Origin: Aldrovandia affinis
Taxonomy: Eukaryota; Chordata; Actinopteri; Notacanthiformes; Halosauridae
Assembly (NCBI GenBank): GCA_029706075.1
Contig: JAINUG010000026.1
Coordinates: forward strand, 5,660,674-5,724,673
DNA: 64,000 nt
Direction: 5' to 3'
In this document: positions 51,401 through 63,100 of the stretch, piece by piece
Layout: each line of letters starts with the position of its first letter
How positions within the stretch are numbered: position 1 is the stretch's first letter
Notes under the pieces: generated by a model
The model's database searches: none
What the model saw: only the letters and a program-made list of their open reading frames with translations
What the model was told of the DNA's origin: nothing
Position numbers and translations under genes: made by a program

Positions 51401-54400
51401 CCACCGTTACCTAGACCGACACCTTCCACCCCATCCGTTCCAAACAGTGGTGGGCCGTCAGGGCCTGCAAGGCCTTCTCTGCTGGCCTAAAAAATATCTG
51501 AATCACAGACTGATGTTAATTATATTTTTTCCATGAATACTTATTAAATAATTCCAAATGGTCTGTCCGCTTCCTTTCATAGCTTTTCCCCTGGTTGCGC
51601 TGCTTCCAGACGTGTATTTTCATATTAAAGCATTTAACCAATCAAATTTCAGCCATCATTTGTTGCCAGGGTCAAAGAAATCTGCCTGGAGGCCTTCACA
51701 ATCAGTTCTGCAGGCCCTGTAGCATAAAATAAGTGTTGATCAAACTGTTGCTTCAACCAATCAGATTTTGAGTTGGGGGACACGAAGGCCTTCTAGAAGG
51801 CCTAGGTAACGTCAGCGTATTCACACCCTTTGATTGGATAGTCAGAGAGTGTCTGACTATGATGTAATGTGATTGGTTAAATGCTTTAATATGAAAATAC
51901 ACGTCTGGAAGCAGCGCAACCAGGGGAAAAGCTATGAAAGGAAGCGGACAGACCATTTGGAATGATTTAATAAGTATTCATGGACAAAATATAATTAACA
52001 TCAGTCTGTGATTCAGACATTTGAGCGGACATTTTCAGCCTAAAGCGAATTAAAACTTATGCCAGAAATACGACAGGGCAGGCTCGACTTTCAGCATTAG
52101 CTTGATGGCGATAGAAAAGGACTTCTTGATGGAACTGAAACACACGGATAATCTGTACAACAGAGTAATTGAACTCTTTTGAGGAAAGAAAGGAGGATGG
52201 ATTTTGTGTACAAATAATAAGGATTTTTGGTGAGTAAAATGTTGCTATTTTCCTAAATAATATTGCAATTTTATGAGGTTATTATTGATGCTTTTATGTG
52301 TGTCGCAGCTGTAGCACCCGGGTTTGTTTCTTCAGTAAAGGCATTTATTCTGGATACACTAGTTATCTATCTGCGATGCAACGGCAACGGGTGTCTGTTC
52401 GGTTTGTTTTTGCACTTTGTTTATTTATCTTTCTTCAGTCATGTTTCATTCTCGTTCTGTTCCCGTCTGTCATTGTTCCTGTTCGAGTTCCTCTCCTTGT
52501 CTTGTCATGCACTTCGGGGAAATTCTATGTTTCGTTTTTTTAGGGAGGAGGAGGAACGCATAAAGAAATCTGCGTACGAATAAAGCGGAACGTGAGAAGC
52601 GTACAGAGATAGGACGAGAGAGAATGACAGCGATAGTTAGAAGCGTGAGATAATTAGTGATTAGTAGTGTTAGTAACTTAATCTAAATCCCTAATGTTAG
52701 TAGATTAGTTGGTTAGTACTATATACATCTAACTAATATATACAAAATGTAATTAGAAAGTAAGAAGGAAGTAAAACGAGATTAGAAACGAAGACGGAAA
52801 AAACCGAAACATCGAATTTCCCGAAGTGCATGACAGAACGAGAATGAAACATGACTGAAGAAAGATAAATAAACAAAGTGCAAAAACAAACCGAACAGAC
52901 ACTCAAAACATAACAATAAGATGGCTTTTATAGCCATAAAATAGTTATTGAGGGGTGGATTGATTCAGACGGAGCACTACTGAAGGCCTAGGTGTGAAAT
53001 GCACGGCCCGCCACTGGTTCCAAATGAGCATTTCAATAGTCCCTTAGATATGGGTTGGGTGGCATTAAAAAAAATAAGAAGAACAGTGCAGCCTTACCGA
53101 TGTTGAGGAGCAGCTCGCTGGTCTGTTCTCCTGATTTTGCAGAAGTTTCCATGAACACCAAGCCTTTGCTCTCCGCAAGACTTTGTCCCTCCTAAAACAT
53201 GACAACCACATTAAGACCTCCTACTCACATTCAATAGCAAAAAGAATATTCATCTGAATAATGGAGTCATCAAATGATAAAATATGAAATCCAAAATATG
53301 TAAGAAAATATATAATAAAAATTAAAAAATAATATAATTGATAAAATATAAATTATGGGCACATTGGTTTAGGCATATTCTTCACTTGACAGCATTCTAC
53401 AATATGCATACTGTATGAAAGTGAGAATACCTTACATGTTTTCTAATATATGCAGGATCATAGCTAACCACTTTCTGGAGAGTAAATTCTCTGTAGTTAT
53501 GAATCATAGATCACTGCATATAGCATATATACTCTGTGGTTATGGTATCGACAGCTGACAACCGCCTGCATGGTATACTCTGTGATTAAGGACCGTAAGT
53601 GTTCACTGTGTGTGGCATATGTATACTCTGTGGTTATGGGCTGACCTCGTGGTCAAGCGGTATACATTCTTTATGGTCATGGCTGAACCATGCATGCAGA
53701 CCATTAAAACATACATTATTACCACGCAATAGACACGATTCCTTAGGTAACATATCTCTCTTTCAAAGGAAAAAACAGAAACGGAGAGTAAGTAATAATA
53801 ATCAGGGTAGGGCCTCGGGTGGTGAAACGGTAAAAGCATTCGCCCGAAATGCAGGTTGCCCACTGTGGTCAGGGATCAAACTCCGGCTGCGCCAGCCCGG
53901 CTCTGGCCAGGAGCCCCGTTCAGGGCCGGCGATTGGCTGTCTGCCCCAGGGGGAGAAGGGGGAGGGAGAGCCGGCACAAGCTCGCTGAGGAGCACGGAGT
54001 ACTTCCCTGTGGGCAAAATAAATAGGTGAGTTCCGTCTCGGAGGAAGCAGTTCACTGCCAGCCTCGGGGTAGTGGTTTATCTGGCGGCAGCGTAGTGTAA
54101 TGGTTAGGGAACTGGACTCAAAGGTTGGTGGTTCAGTCCCCAGATGGGGCACTGCCATTGTACCCTTGAGCAAGGTACTTAACCTGAATTGCTTCAGTAA
54201 AATATCCAGCTGTATAAATGGATTATATGTAAAGAAATGTAAACTGTGTAAGTCGCTCTGGATAAGAGTGTCTGCTAAATGCCTAAAGTGTAAAGTGTAA
54301 AGTGTTATCCCGTAAATGCAGGTGGCGAGCTCGCGGGGGAAGGCGAATTGAAGAAATAGAGGGTGTAATTGGCCACCAAATTGGGAGAAAGTGGAAAAAG

Positions 54401-56984
54401 AAAAATTGGAAATAAATTATTTTAAATATATATATAATAATAATCAGGGTGGCACCTGAACAAGTAAGCAGTGGCTTCTGGACAAGTGATGGTGTGTTGC
54501 TCAGCCAGAGGATGGCGCTGTTGCTGTCTGGAGTACATTACCTGCAGCGACACCTGTCGGATGTTGGGCAGGTCTGTCTTGTTCCCCACCAGTCCCACCA
54601 CCGTCTCTCCTGGAATGTAATGTTTCTCCAGCTCCCTCAGCCACAACTGAGCCCTCACAAAGCTCTCCTGGAACACACGCACCCCTGCACACGTTAGCGA
54701 TTATCATCTCTGCTTTCAATTATATGCTCATCATATTGCTGCTGACATTGCTGTTGCTGTTACTGCTGCCAGTGTAATTCGCAGTTACAGTGCATGTATT
54801 ATGTGCATGTAATAGGCACATCCAAAAGTCAGTACGAGTGCCAGGGAAAAAGTGAATCATAAAAAGGGAAAATATATACAGTGTGTGGGATGTTTTTCCT
54901 TTTTTATAATTTAGCCATAACCGATGGTAAATAAAGCAAACAGCAACCAATTTCCAGGGCTGGCATCCAGGAAGCAATGAGATGGAAGGGACAGCCCCAA
55001 CTCAACTGGATTGCTTTGGTAAATCAATGGAATCGTTTGTCTGACAGTTGTCCCGCATTTAACATTGTTAAAGAAACAACAAAGAAGAAGTGAATGAAGA
55101 AGTGAAACATAGCATCAGGCATTACCCAGAACTCCTCTTTAACCTCTTTACGGGAACACAGACAGGTCGGGTAGTCAGTGATGAGTCGCATATTCCCGGT
55201 AACTCTTTTTAATATCTTTACAGGAATACAGTTTGAGACTAGTACTGTAAGCAAGCGGAAAGAGGGGTATGGGGATTTTTGCCACTATTGTCCAGGGTGT
55301 CCGAGCATTTCTGCCACAAGTGTTTTTGATGTTTTTGCCCTCTTCCACCTCTGTGGGCATTGTCGGAGCCATTCATTTCCTCTGACTCCCTGCAAGGTAT
55401 CATATTTAGTGTTAAATGATCTCTGACAGAGTATATTTGGACCCGTTTAGTTGAACACTGAGCCCCATTTTGCTGTGTACTCTATCGACGAAGGGTATAC
55501 GACAATATTCTGCCACAACACAAATGTATATCTAATACTGTTATACTGTGATTTCTAGGTTTCCACCCTTGCTGAAGTATGACCATCGATTGCGTCTCAT
55601 TGAAATGTACAAAGAAAAACAAATGGTTACAAGATGAAAACTGCATACAATTATAAGAGGCCAGGTCTCTGTTTCCTCCTGTCAAATTACACTAGGGGAC
55701 AGTAATGGAATAGTGCGGCTTCATGAACCCCAAAATTGGGTGGAGCTATGATATACTGTCAGTCACTGAGTTGTATCAACCAATCAAAGGACTTTTGCAG
55801 AACACTGATTTGTTCCAATCAGTGAGTCACTATAAAACATGATAACTCCACCCATTTTGGGGTTTGTGAAGCCTCCCTCTCCTATCACTGCTACTGGTCC
55901 CAGGGCACAGGCCGTACCCTTTTGCTGATGTCATACACGACCAGGGCAGCATGGGCCCCTCTGTAGTACAGCGGGGTGACGCTGTGGTATTTCTCCTGGC
56001 CAGCTGTGTCCCAGATCTCGAAGCGGAGCGTGACATCGTGCAAGCACACCACCTGCGTCAGGTAAGCACCTGGAGACACAACCAGAGCAGTTTTCACAGG
56101 ATAGCCCTGACAAACGTGGCATTTGTTTTCACAAGATAGTCCTAACACATGCCACGCTATAGTAACAGTCAGGTTTGACAGTCAGGATGTTAAACCAGAG
56201 CAAAAGTCCGGGGACAGCTACTACTTTGGTGGATCCATTCGTTAGTTGTTGGGGTTCTCGCCCATATACATAGGTTTCACCCATGTGACTTTTCAAGCAC
56301 TCCCCTCCACAACCGGTGTCCTAATGCCTAGCACAGCTAACCCAGATCCCAAACAAGTGCAAGTCATTAGGTTAGACGGCATATAAGTCCTCACTATAGG
56401 ACCTCACATGATGGCAAATATCAGAAGTGACATCACGTTAAACCAATGAATATGTTCATTTTGGTGCCAACTATGATAGTAAAACTTGAAGATTCTCATT
56501 CACGTTGTGCCAAAGCTATACTGAACCCCATTTGAAAATGAACAACACTCCAAAGCAAGAACAAATTTAGATTTCAATGTATACATGTCTGTTACTTATA
56601 TGCATATAGTCATTCTTTTATAATAAAAATGTAATACATTTTTGGTCAATAAAGTGTCACCTATTGCTGTGTTCCCAATGATAGCATAAGTAAACTAAAG
56701 CTGCAACAGTTTTAGAGGTATAGTATGTCACAATCAAGCTCAGCTGAGTTATAAATTACAGACTTGTATATACATACCACACGTCAGAAGTATAAAAATG
56801 GGAGCAATACAACACAGGACTCACAGCCAACAGTGGGAGAGCTGTTCTTGAATTCATCCTTGCTGAAGCGAAGGGCCAGACTGGACTTGCCCACCCCAGA
56901 GCTCCCCAAAATAACCATCTTCACCCTGAGCGCACTTGCCTTCCCCAAGAACTCCCTCCTGCTCCCCACCTTCTTCTCCGCCAT
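48333..56984 (-). CDS. rab17: Rab17 small GTPase, five coding exons
   Basis: 220-residue Rab GTPase (human RAB17 is 212), working in recycling-endosome and polarised membrane traffic. P-loop GSSGVGKS at 27-34, switch I threonine in PTVG (51), [11 protein letters not shown] at 73-83 with catalytic Gln78, NKTD at 133-136 and SAK at 163-165. The exons are 160, 152, 126, 94 and 131 bases and join in frame throughout. The start ATG has G at -3 and G at +4. The C-terminus reads LTACCPIGP, so the two prenylation cysteines (215-216) sit four residues from the end, unlike human CCAH. It faces away from lrrfip1, as in human. Confidence 0.95.
48464..49098 (-). other. rab17 last intron, nothing recognised
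   Basis: No supported feature. Confidence 0.5.
49099..49824 (+). mobile_element. hAT-like non-autonomous element
   Basis: Left GTGTTGGGGAAGTTGCTCT, right GTTGATTCCCCAACACTG; subterminal AGTAGTTA/TACTACTT-like motifs. Flanks CAGTATAT and CAATATAT match at 7 of 8. A TA microsatellite lies inside at about 49645-49672. Confidence 0.75.
49825..50490 (-). other. rab17 intron, nothing recognised
   Basis: No supported feature. Confidence 0.5.
50491..50835 (-). repeat. LTR fragment or solo LTR, 21383 family
   Basis: TGTCACACGC, GATGTGAACAGAGCAGCC, TCTCCGGACCTGGATCTT, then AAATAAATAAACAAAATC as in the copies at 21383 and 26884; ends near CGCCAGACA. No target duplication seen. Confidence 0.7.
50836..51444 (-). 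other. rab17 intron, short TGATACGTGTA repeats
   Basis: Repeats of TTTTATGATA(C/G)GTGTA near 50880-50965; otherwise nothing. Confidence 0.5.
52390..52545 (-). repeat. LTR fragment, one arm
   Basis: TGTCTGTTCGGTTTG, GCACTTTGTTTATTTATC and CTTGTCTTGTCATGCACTTC follow the LTR start as read on the minus strand of 18849-19878. Confidence 0.75.
52560..52918 (+). repeat. LTR fragment, opposite arm
   Basis: GAAGCGTGAGATAATTAGTG, then TAACTAATATATACAAAATG and ACACTCAAAACATAACA, matching the 19500-19878 part of the 5' LTR with moderate divergence. Confidence 0.82.
53098..53191 (-). CDS. rab17: rab17 coding exon 4: SAK
   Basis: [20 protein letters not shown], then TSELLLNI; human has FADSQKLLFMETSAKL. 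Acceptor TTTTAG, donor GTAAGG, phase 1. Confidence 0.94.
53525..53680 (+). repeat. short tandem repeat, TATACTCTGTGGTTATGG unit
   Basis: Three dispersed near-copies of TATACTCTGTGRTTA within 120 bp in rab17 intron 3. Confidence 0.6.
53811..54415 (+). repeat. SINE-B split by SINE-A
   Basis: Head GGCCTCGGGTGGTGAAACGG (A-box region), GGGATCAAACTCCGG (B-box region), GGCGATTGGCTGTCTGCCCC, then interrupted at 54075-54305 and resumed to GGCCACCAAATTGGGAGAAA. Confidence 0.88.
54083..54304 (+). repeat. SINE-A, full length, tRNA-derived
   Basis: Head GGCGGCAGCGTAGTGTAATG, box B GTGGTTCAGTCCCC, CTTGAGCAAGGTACTTAACC, tail AAGTCGCTCTGGATAAGAGT and a short AAAGTGT repeat. Flanked by GTGGTTTATC and GTGTTATC, a likely target duplication. 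Confidence 0.9.
54542..54667 (-). CDS. rab17: rab17 coding exon 3: NKTD
   Basis: 42 codons, [20 protein letters not shown] to [18 protein letters not shown]. Acceptor TTCCAG, donor GTAATG, phase 0 on both sides. Confidence 0.95.
54668..55715 (-). other. rab17 intron 2, nothing recognised
   Basis: GCTGCT-type triplets near 54735-54770; no element. Confidence 0.5.
55716..55874 (+). mobile_element. fold-back MITE
   Basis: About 160 bp with imperfect inverted ends: GGCTTCATGAACCCCAAAAT at the left, ATTTTGGGGTTTGTGAAGCC at the right, with TGGGTGGAG just inside. Type not assigned. It ends about 44 bp from rab17 exon 2. Confidence 0.75.
55918..56069 (-). CDS. rab17: rab17 coding exon 2: switch I to switch II
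   Basis: Acceptor [23 protein letters not shown], then [18 protein letters not shown]; human has LYFRGANAALLVYDITRK. Donor GTACGG, phase 0. Confidence 0.95.
56070..56824 (-). other. rab17 intron 1, nothing recognised
   Basis: No supported feature. Confidence 0.5.
56825..56984 (-). CDS. rab17: rab17 coding exon 1: P-loop
   Basis: ATG at 56984. Encodes [20 protein letters not shown] and KNSSPTVG; donor GTGAGT after 56825, phase 1. Confidence 0.95.
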
Positions 56985-58384
56985 CGCTCGAGAGAGCTTT
57001 GCTGCAGAGAGAGAGAGAGAGCAGCACCCAGGAAGAGTTGACGTCTGGATTTGCTTATTTGACCAAAGTCCACTGTGGTGGGTGAAATCCGCCCCCTGCT
57101 CACATATGCCTGGGCATTTCCGCCAAACTGAAATAAAATGTCTTCATCCAGCACAGAACACCAGCTATGTTGGCTGATTTCTGAGGGGTTTTTTTATGTC
57201 ACACTAGGTCAGATTTGCAAAAAGTTTGGATTTCACCAATAGAATGATCAAACAGTCACAGCTTGCTCCAATGAACACTGTTCTCCTTCGGTCTGAACGG
57301 AGAGGAGACAAACACTGCAAGTGAGTCATTCTGAACAAACAAACCACTTTCACTTTCATACTTTCATTTTGTGATCCTGATGCAGTAGTGTCCACCCCCA
57401 GCATAAAGGCCACGTTTCCCTATGTGACAAGCTCTTTGTTTCACAGGCAATTTCATACTGTTCTGCACAGCAAGACAATGTCTATATGTTTGTAACTGTA
57501 AAATGTTAGCCCCTCATAACACATTTTTTCACATTATACTCATAGGTGTTCAAATTAAATCTCAAATATAGTGAAGCAAAGTAGGTGTTTTTAAGAATAA
57601 AATGTAAATATTTTGTACCTTTTCATTTATAAATGTTAACTAGGGTTGGGGTTACCACAAGAGTAAGGGTTACGGCTGTTCCATTTTATTGAATGTATTT
57701 TTTGATGGGACAATCCAACCATTGCCACAAGGGGGTGACATTGCATTGAACCATAAGTGATAAGGCAACAGGTGTAAAATGTAGACATCTCAGGTTTTTC
57801 TTTTCTTCTGAAACACAAAATATCTAGAATTTTTTCAGCAATGGCAAAGGAGAAATATTAAATATTTCGCCTGCTTGTTTATGCGGATTCAGCCATTTAT
57901 GTTGTTTTTGCTTGCTTTCGTCCTTTATGTAGTATTGAGTACTCATTGTTTAATTAAACTCTGTGAATACACACTTAATTACTCCAATAAACGTGTGATT
58001 GCTTATTCATGGGTGTTGGATCACAGGATTCTTCAATTTCTTCATGTCTTTCAACAGTAAGGGTATGGTTTCTTGAGTACATTATGGCACCATCAGGGTT
58101 CTCCTGTGAACAGAGAAGGAGTTGGCATGACACTGAGCATTTTGCTTTTCAAGGCAAGGAAAACCGAGCCTCTGATTCAAAGTCATTGAAGCGAAACTTG
58201 AGTCTTGTTTGGATGACTTCAGATTTTGGACTTGCCCTGACCTGATTTGAGACTTCACCTGGCATGCCTGAATTTTGACTATAAATGCCAGTTAACAAAA
58301 AGCTTTTTGATATTTCCACTGATTATCGTATCCTTACAACATATTGTTTTACTGTAGCTTTATACAGTATTTTACAGGAGCCTG
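56985..58384 (-). other. rab17 5' region and intergenic
   Basis: GA-rich 5' UTR-like stretch (AGAGAGAGAGAG) at 57006-57022. No further gene recognised. Confidence 0.5.
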
Positions 58385-58950
58385 GTAGGTATTCAGGATA
58401 CAGGTTTAGTCACTGGTGCAGGTGCAGACACAGCTTGAGAAACAGCGCGAAACAGAAAACAGCTGAGGAGTGGGTGACAAGGTAACAAGATAATTAGTCG
58501 TTGTTAGTAATTATCCTATTCTGACCTAGCGTTAGTAGATTAATAAATCAGACGTGAACTAGAAACGAAAGGAAACCTGAATACACATGGTTAGCAAGTT
58601 AGTAATTAGTAGCCTAAGTCTCCAGCACGTCGGCAATTAGAGTTACTAAATTGCCAATCGTGCTAGCAGAAACAATGAACCTAACTAATCGTTAGTAAAT
58701 TAGTAAATTAGTAAATCAGACGTGAACGTAAGGAAACATGAATACACGTGGTTAGAAACAATAAGGAAGTGTGAGCGACAGCGAGAGAGCGAGAAAGCAT
58801 GAATGCAGGATTTGCGGAACGAACATGGAAAAGTGTATGACTTAACTATGAACAGAAACGTAACATCAAAAACAGAATCAAGACATGACATGAAATGAAA
58901 CGTGACATGAATAAAACATAAAACGTGGCATGAAATACACTGAAACGTGA
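58385..58950 (-). repeat. LTR-like relic related to the 16319 family
   Basis: Shares motifs with those LTRs in the same order: AACAAGATAATTAGT, GCGTTAGTAGATTA, GAAAGGAAACCTGAATACA, GAACATGGAAAAG, ACGTAACA. Contains an internal partial duplication (AATCAGACGTGAAC twice). Diverged. Confidence 0.5.
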
Positions 58951-59622
58951 CATGTACCAAATTACTGGTATCAAGATGATGCCAAGTTACAACTACACTT
59001 TCACCAATATACTGTACACAAAACTTTCACACAAAATAAACAAGCATGTCCCAAAGCAATGCTACCCATATTTTCCTACATTCGTACAAGTAACTCGACC
59101 CTGTATTGTTGTCTTTATGTGTGATCAATATGTGCAATCTTGGCAAGTGTCAGAAGAAAGGTTGTGTGCGGAAGTGCTTGTGTTAATGTATAAATGCTAT
59201 AAAGTTATATACTAAATATGAACTAATACACAATATGTTTCTGTTCAGAAGTGTAAAGAGAGTCATGGCATCATTCTATTGTATAGCCTATATTTATTAT
59301 TAAACTATTATGTAACTATTCAGGGTATCACGTTGTGATGTATAGCCTACTTATTGTAATGTAAAATGAATACACGAGGAGACAGTAATACACTTCATGA
59401 CTTTACATTGTATGCATAGTCTTCTCTCCCACATGCACAATCTCACCGAATAAAGAACTTTCTGTACAGCATCATCTAGTGGGTTTCCATATATCCTATT
59501 AATATCGTAACACGTCCCATAGATCAGCAGTATTGTGTTTACCAAAGAGCTTTGGGAAGTTATGATTTTACTTGCCTATTTAAAACAATCCTTCTGCGGC
59601 AACAGGGTTTGTCAACAGGGGT

Positions 59623-59650
<28 letters not shown>
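58951..59650 (+). other. intergenic, TA microsatellite at right end
   Basis: (TA)n at about 59624-59650 borders the Tc1 element. Nothing else seen. Confidence 0.5.
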
Positions 59651-59653
<3 letters not shown>

Positions 59654-60198
59654 TACCGGTCAAAAGTTTGAGTGCACCTTCCATCTGGACTATGGCTAAT
59701 CGGGCACTCCTTCATTCTTCAGCAAGATAACGACCCGAAACACACCTTGAAGTTGTGCAAGAACTATCTGGTGAAGGAGGAATGTGAACAACAACTCAAC
59801 CTAAAGACCTGGCCTGCCCAGTGTCCAGACCTCAATCCCATAGAACTTGTATGGGACAAACTGGAAAGGAAGAGTCAAAGCAACCCACAAGTTTCTCTGG
59901 GAATTGCTGCAGGATAGCTGGGAAAACATGTCGGGTGTTTTCCTGCTAAAACTTATTAACCGAATGGCCACTGTTTGTGAGGCTATTCTCACGCCAAAGG
60001 GTGACTATTTTGAGGAATCCAAGATTCAATTTTCAATATAATTTTCTTGAACATTTCTTTGATGTTCATTTTGTTCATTGTTACATGTGTTTTTCGTCAT
60101 TTTAAAGTATTTACAGAAATGTATACGGTGTAAAGCATTGTCAATTATGAGATAAACTTAGTTTCCAGCAGGTGTACTCAAACTTTTGACCGGTAGTG
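59651..60198 (+). mobile_element. Tc1-like element, N-terminal half deleted
   Basis: 548 bp between TA sites with ends CACTACCGGTCAAAAGTTTG and its mirror. The remaining frame has [17 protein letters not shown] and WPAQCPDLNPIELVWDKLE, the second Asp and the Glu of the DDE domain; the DNA-binding half and first Asp are gone. Confidence 0.92.
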
Positions 60199-63100
60199 TA
60201 TATATGAAATATATTTGTGTATAAATATGATTTCAAATGGTTACTTAAAAGCAGTCCCTCAATAACAATGGGTTTGTTAACAACGTGTTTGATGCTAATC
60301 ACAAATTGTGACCTAAAACGTTAAGCTGTTAAACAGACAGCAGAATTGACAGCAGGTAAGGGTAACATCAGTAATATAGTAATGAAGTGCAACGTTTATT
60401 GTGTAGTAGGCCTAGTCTGAAGCGAGGATACAGTGCACTGTTTTGTTATGCGCTACCGATGTTACAGTTTGAACATGTCTTACATGTTTGTAGTCATGTA
60501 GATCATCTAACTTTAACGTATTGATTTAATGTTCCATAAGCTGCCGATTCTATCCACTTTACCATGCTACCAATTTGCTGAGGTGGCTAACTGGTTGTTT
60601 TAACAGTTATTGGCGATATTATCTGTGGCAAATTAACAAATGTATACAATAGGCTACTGTTTATGAATTTGGTCATGTAACATAAAAACGTGTATTCACT
60701 GTGGCAGTTTGGAGCGAGAGCACAGTTTATGTTGGTTGTCGCTGGCTGCTGCTGTGGTAACATTACAGGTGATCTGTAGGCTACTCGCGGAGAATGTAGC
60801 TTCCTGATTCTATTGTTACCACAATCAATGCGATGTATGAAATGAGATGTATTCCAAAAAGTGAATTCACATTAAAATATTAATGTAGTCCAGGGTTTTA
60901 AGGCCTACCCTTTAGTCACACTGGCTATCTGGGCCACAAACTAATATGATGCAGGGTTTACAGAGCATTTACATCTCTAAAAGTGATAGTATTAGTATTT
61001 TGGATAGTTTTAGATTACAAGTGAGCTACTTCAATATGGCATCTATCCAGTTTTTTTGCATTTTCTTTTGGCTGAAATGGCATCACATGTGCACATTCTT
61101 ATATGTCTAAAATAATGATGCCACCTGCTGTGTAGCCTGCAATTGACAACTCTGATCAGATGATGTTTTTGGCTGAACTAGATCTGAACAGATGGTGTTA
61201 TTGGTTGAAGCAGATATTGACCAATAGGGAGAATTAATCATTTGGGACATGGAGCATTTTTGATGATGTAATCATCAGGGAAATTAAGGAGAAGAAGCAG
61301 GAGAAGCAGAAGCAGAAGAAGATAAGGAAGAAACACAAAATAACCCTAGATTGGGGCTTTATTCTGTGGCCATGTTAAGTTGTATCAGAATTCTGTGTGT
61401 TTACATGAGGTCAGAGGGTGCAGATATTACTGTTTGTAAGGCCTGAGAGTCTATGGTCATTGTAGTTATTTCTGTGGGAGACCCAAAAAAGTGCCACACT
61501 GTCAGTGCTGTAGAGGTATGGGGTAAGTTGGTGGATGGCATGAAATATTAACTGTGCCAGTTGTTCTGGATAAGGGTGTGCTGTAAATAATTAAGGCAAT
61601 CTGAGACTTTTGACTTGGACACCTGCCTGGAACTTGCAACTTTGGGTTACACATCTGCTTTGCACCACCATTCCTTCATGAAGACGGCAGAGGAGCCATA
61701 GCAAATTAGTCTAGATGGTTCCTGCAATAAAACTGTCTGCTGGGCCACCATTGGCTCCTGCCCAAGGGAGACTGTGTTCAGTTCAGAAAGGCAAAATAGC
61801 ACACAAACTAAAATGTACAGAAGGGGAACCTTTATGTGTAAAAACAAAACACAAATCGTTATTATCAAAAAGTCAAAGTCAGCTTTATTGTCAATCACAG
61901 TATATACACGACATACAGGTATATACTGGGAAATATATATTTCCCTATTATCAATAGCAAGGTGCAAATGTTTCAATGAGTAAACATGCTCAAAGACCAG
62001 AAACAGAGCAGAAATGCTCTGCTTGCACTCGATGAGGTTACTCGCAAAGGATTTCAACATTTCAGGTAGCGATCGGAGGACTAGGTGTTAAAATTCAATG
62101 CATTGTCTTTGCACAAGACCGCTCTCTCTTCAATTAGTTTATGATTTGTCTTTTAAGCTACAGTCCTACCTGGGCTTTTCCCATAGCCTGCGATTACAGA
62201 TTGTTCGTTTAATCGACAACAGTCAGTTGGTCATGAGGAGGAGTTAATTTCCCTTGTAGCACTTGCTTAAATGAGTTATAGAATGCTGGAAGACAACGCC
62301 AATGCGGTTACATTGCATGTAAATAAATAGTTCCTCACCTCTCATACCAGCAGAGGACGTTATAGTACAGCGATTGGCTGAATATTCATGCAAGGTGTTT
62401 AACACCGTTCGACTGCTGCTGCAGTCATTTAATTAGCCGAGTTAATTATTTTATTCCAAAATGTTTTGGTCCGGGGTGTGTGTGTGTGTGTGTGTGTGCG
62501 CTGGACATTGCATTCTGGATTTATTTTACAGACACGGTATGGATGCAGCGGTAGGAATCACGTTCTGTAGATTAGAACAAAGCAATTGATTTATTGTAGA
62601 TTAGAACAAAGCAATAGGTTTGATTGCTAATAATAGTAATTTACTTCTATGAAGAGGAGCATGGCTACGTAGATTAATTATTTCAAGTTATTGTTCACGA
62701 TAATTACTTATAATTATTTTGATGATTGTTTTGTACTCATGTCCATATTTGGTAGTTTACGCTCACTTCCTGTATCTCCTGAATTCTGGTTATTAAAAAT
62801 ATGTAGGTTCCTCCAATGGCTGTGATTAAGGTATGGTCATTGATTGCATTCCAAAATAAGCAGTTTCAATGGGCTAATGTTGCTGACTAAAAATCCAAAA
62901 GTTTCAGTTGCCAGGCACATAAGGACATGACAGATTTGAGTTAGCCTACTGAACAGAATACGACACCATGTGCGAATATTTGTGCCGTGCTGACGTAAAT
63001 TAAAAATGGAACATAATATCATTCCAGCGAGACATTGTCCGAAATTCCCCGCGCACAGAAAGTCTGCACCTTTAAGAAGTACAAGATAAGATGCCTGTTT

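Larger units (their letters stand above)
51445..53026 (+). mobile_element. hAT-type composite with palindrome and LTR pieces
   Basis: 1582 bp flanked by perfect GTTCCAAA duplications. Ends CAGTGGTGGGCCGT and the mirror ACGGCCCGCCACTG. Inside is a 155-bp near-perfect inverted repeat (arms about 51494-51650 and 51862-52020) and, further right, two inverted pieces of the LTR family seen at 16319. No transposase seen. Lies in the last rab17 intron, 72 bp from exon 4. Confidence 0.9.

Noticed and set aside
54083-54145. tRNA gene
   Set aside because: A- and B-box-like parts belong to the head of SINE-A; no full cloverleaf, and the sequence continues into the SINE body and tail.
57640-57680. GGGTTGGGGTTACC / AAGGGTTACGG resembling interstitial telomere repeat
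   Set aside because: No tandem TTAGGG; only scattered GGGTTA words.
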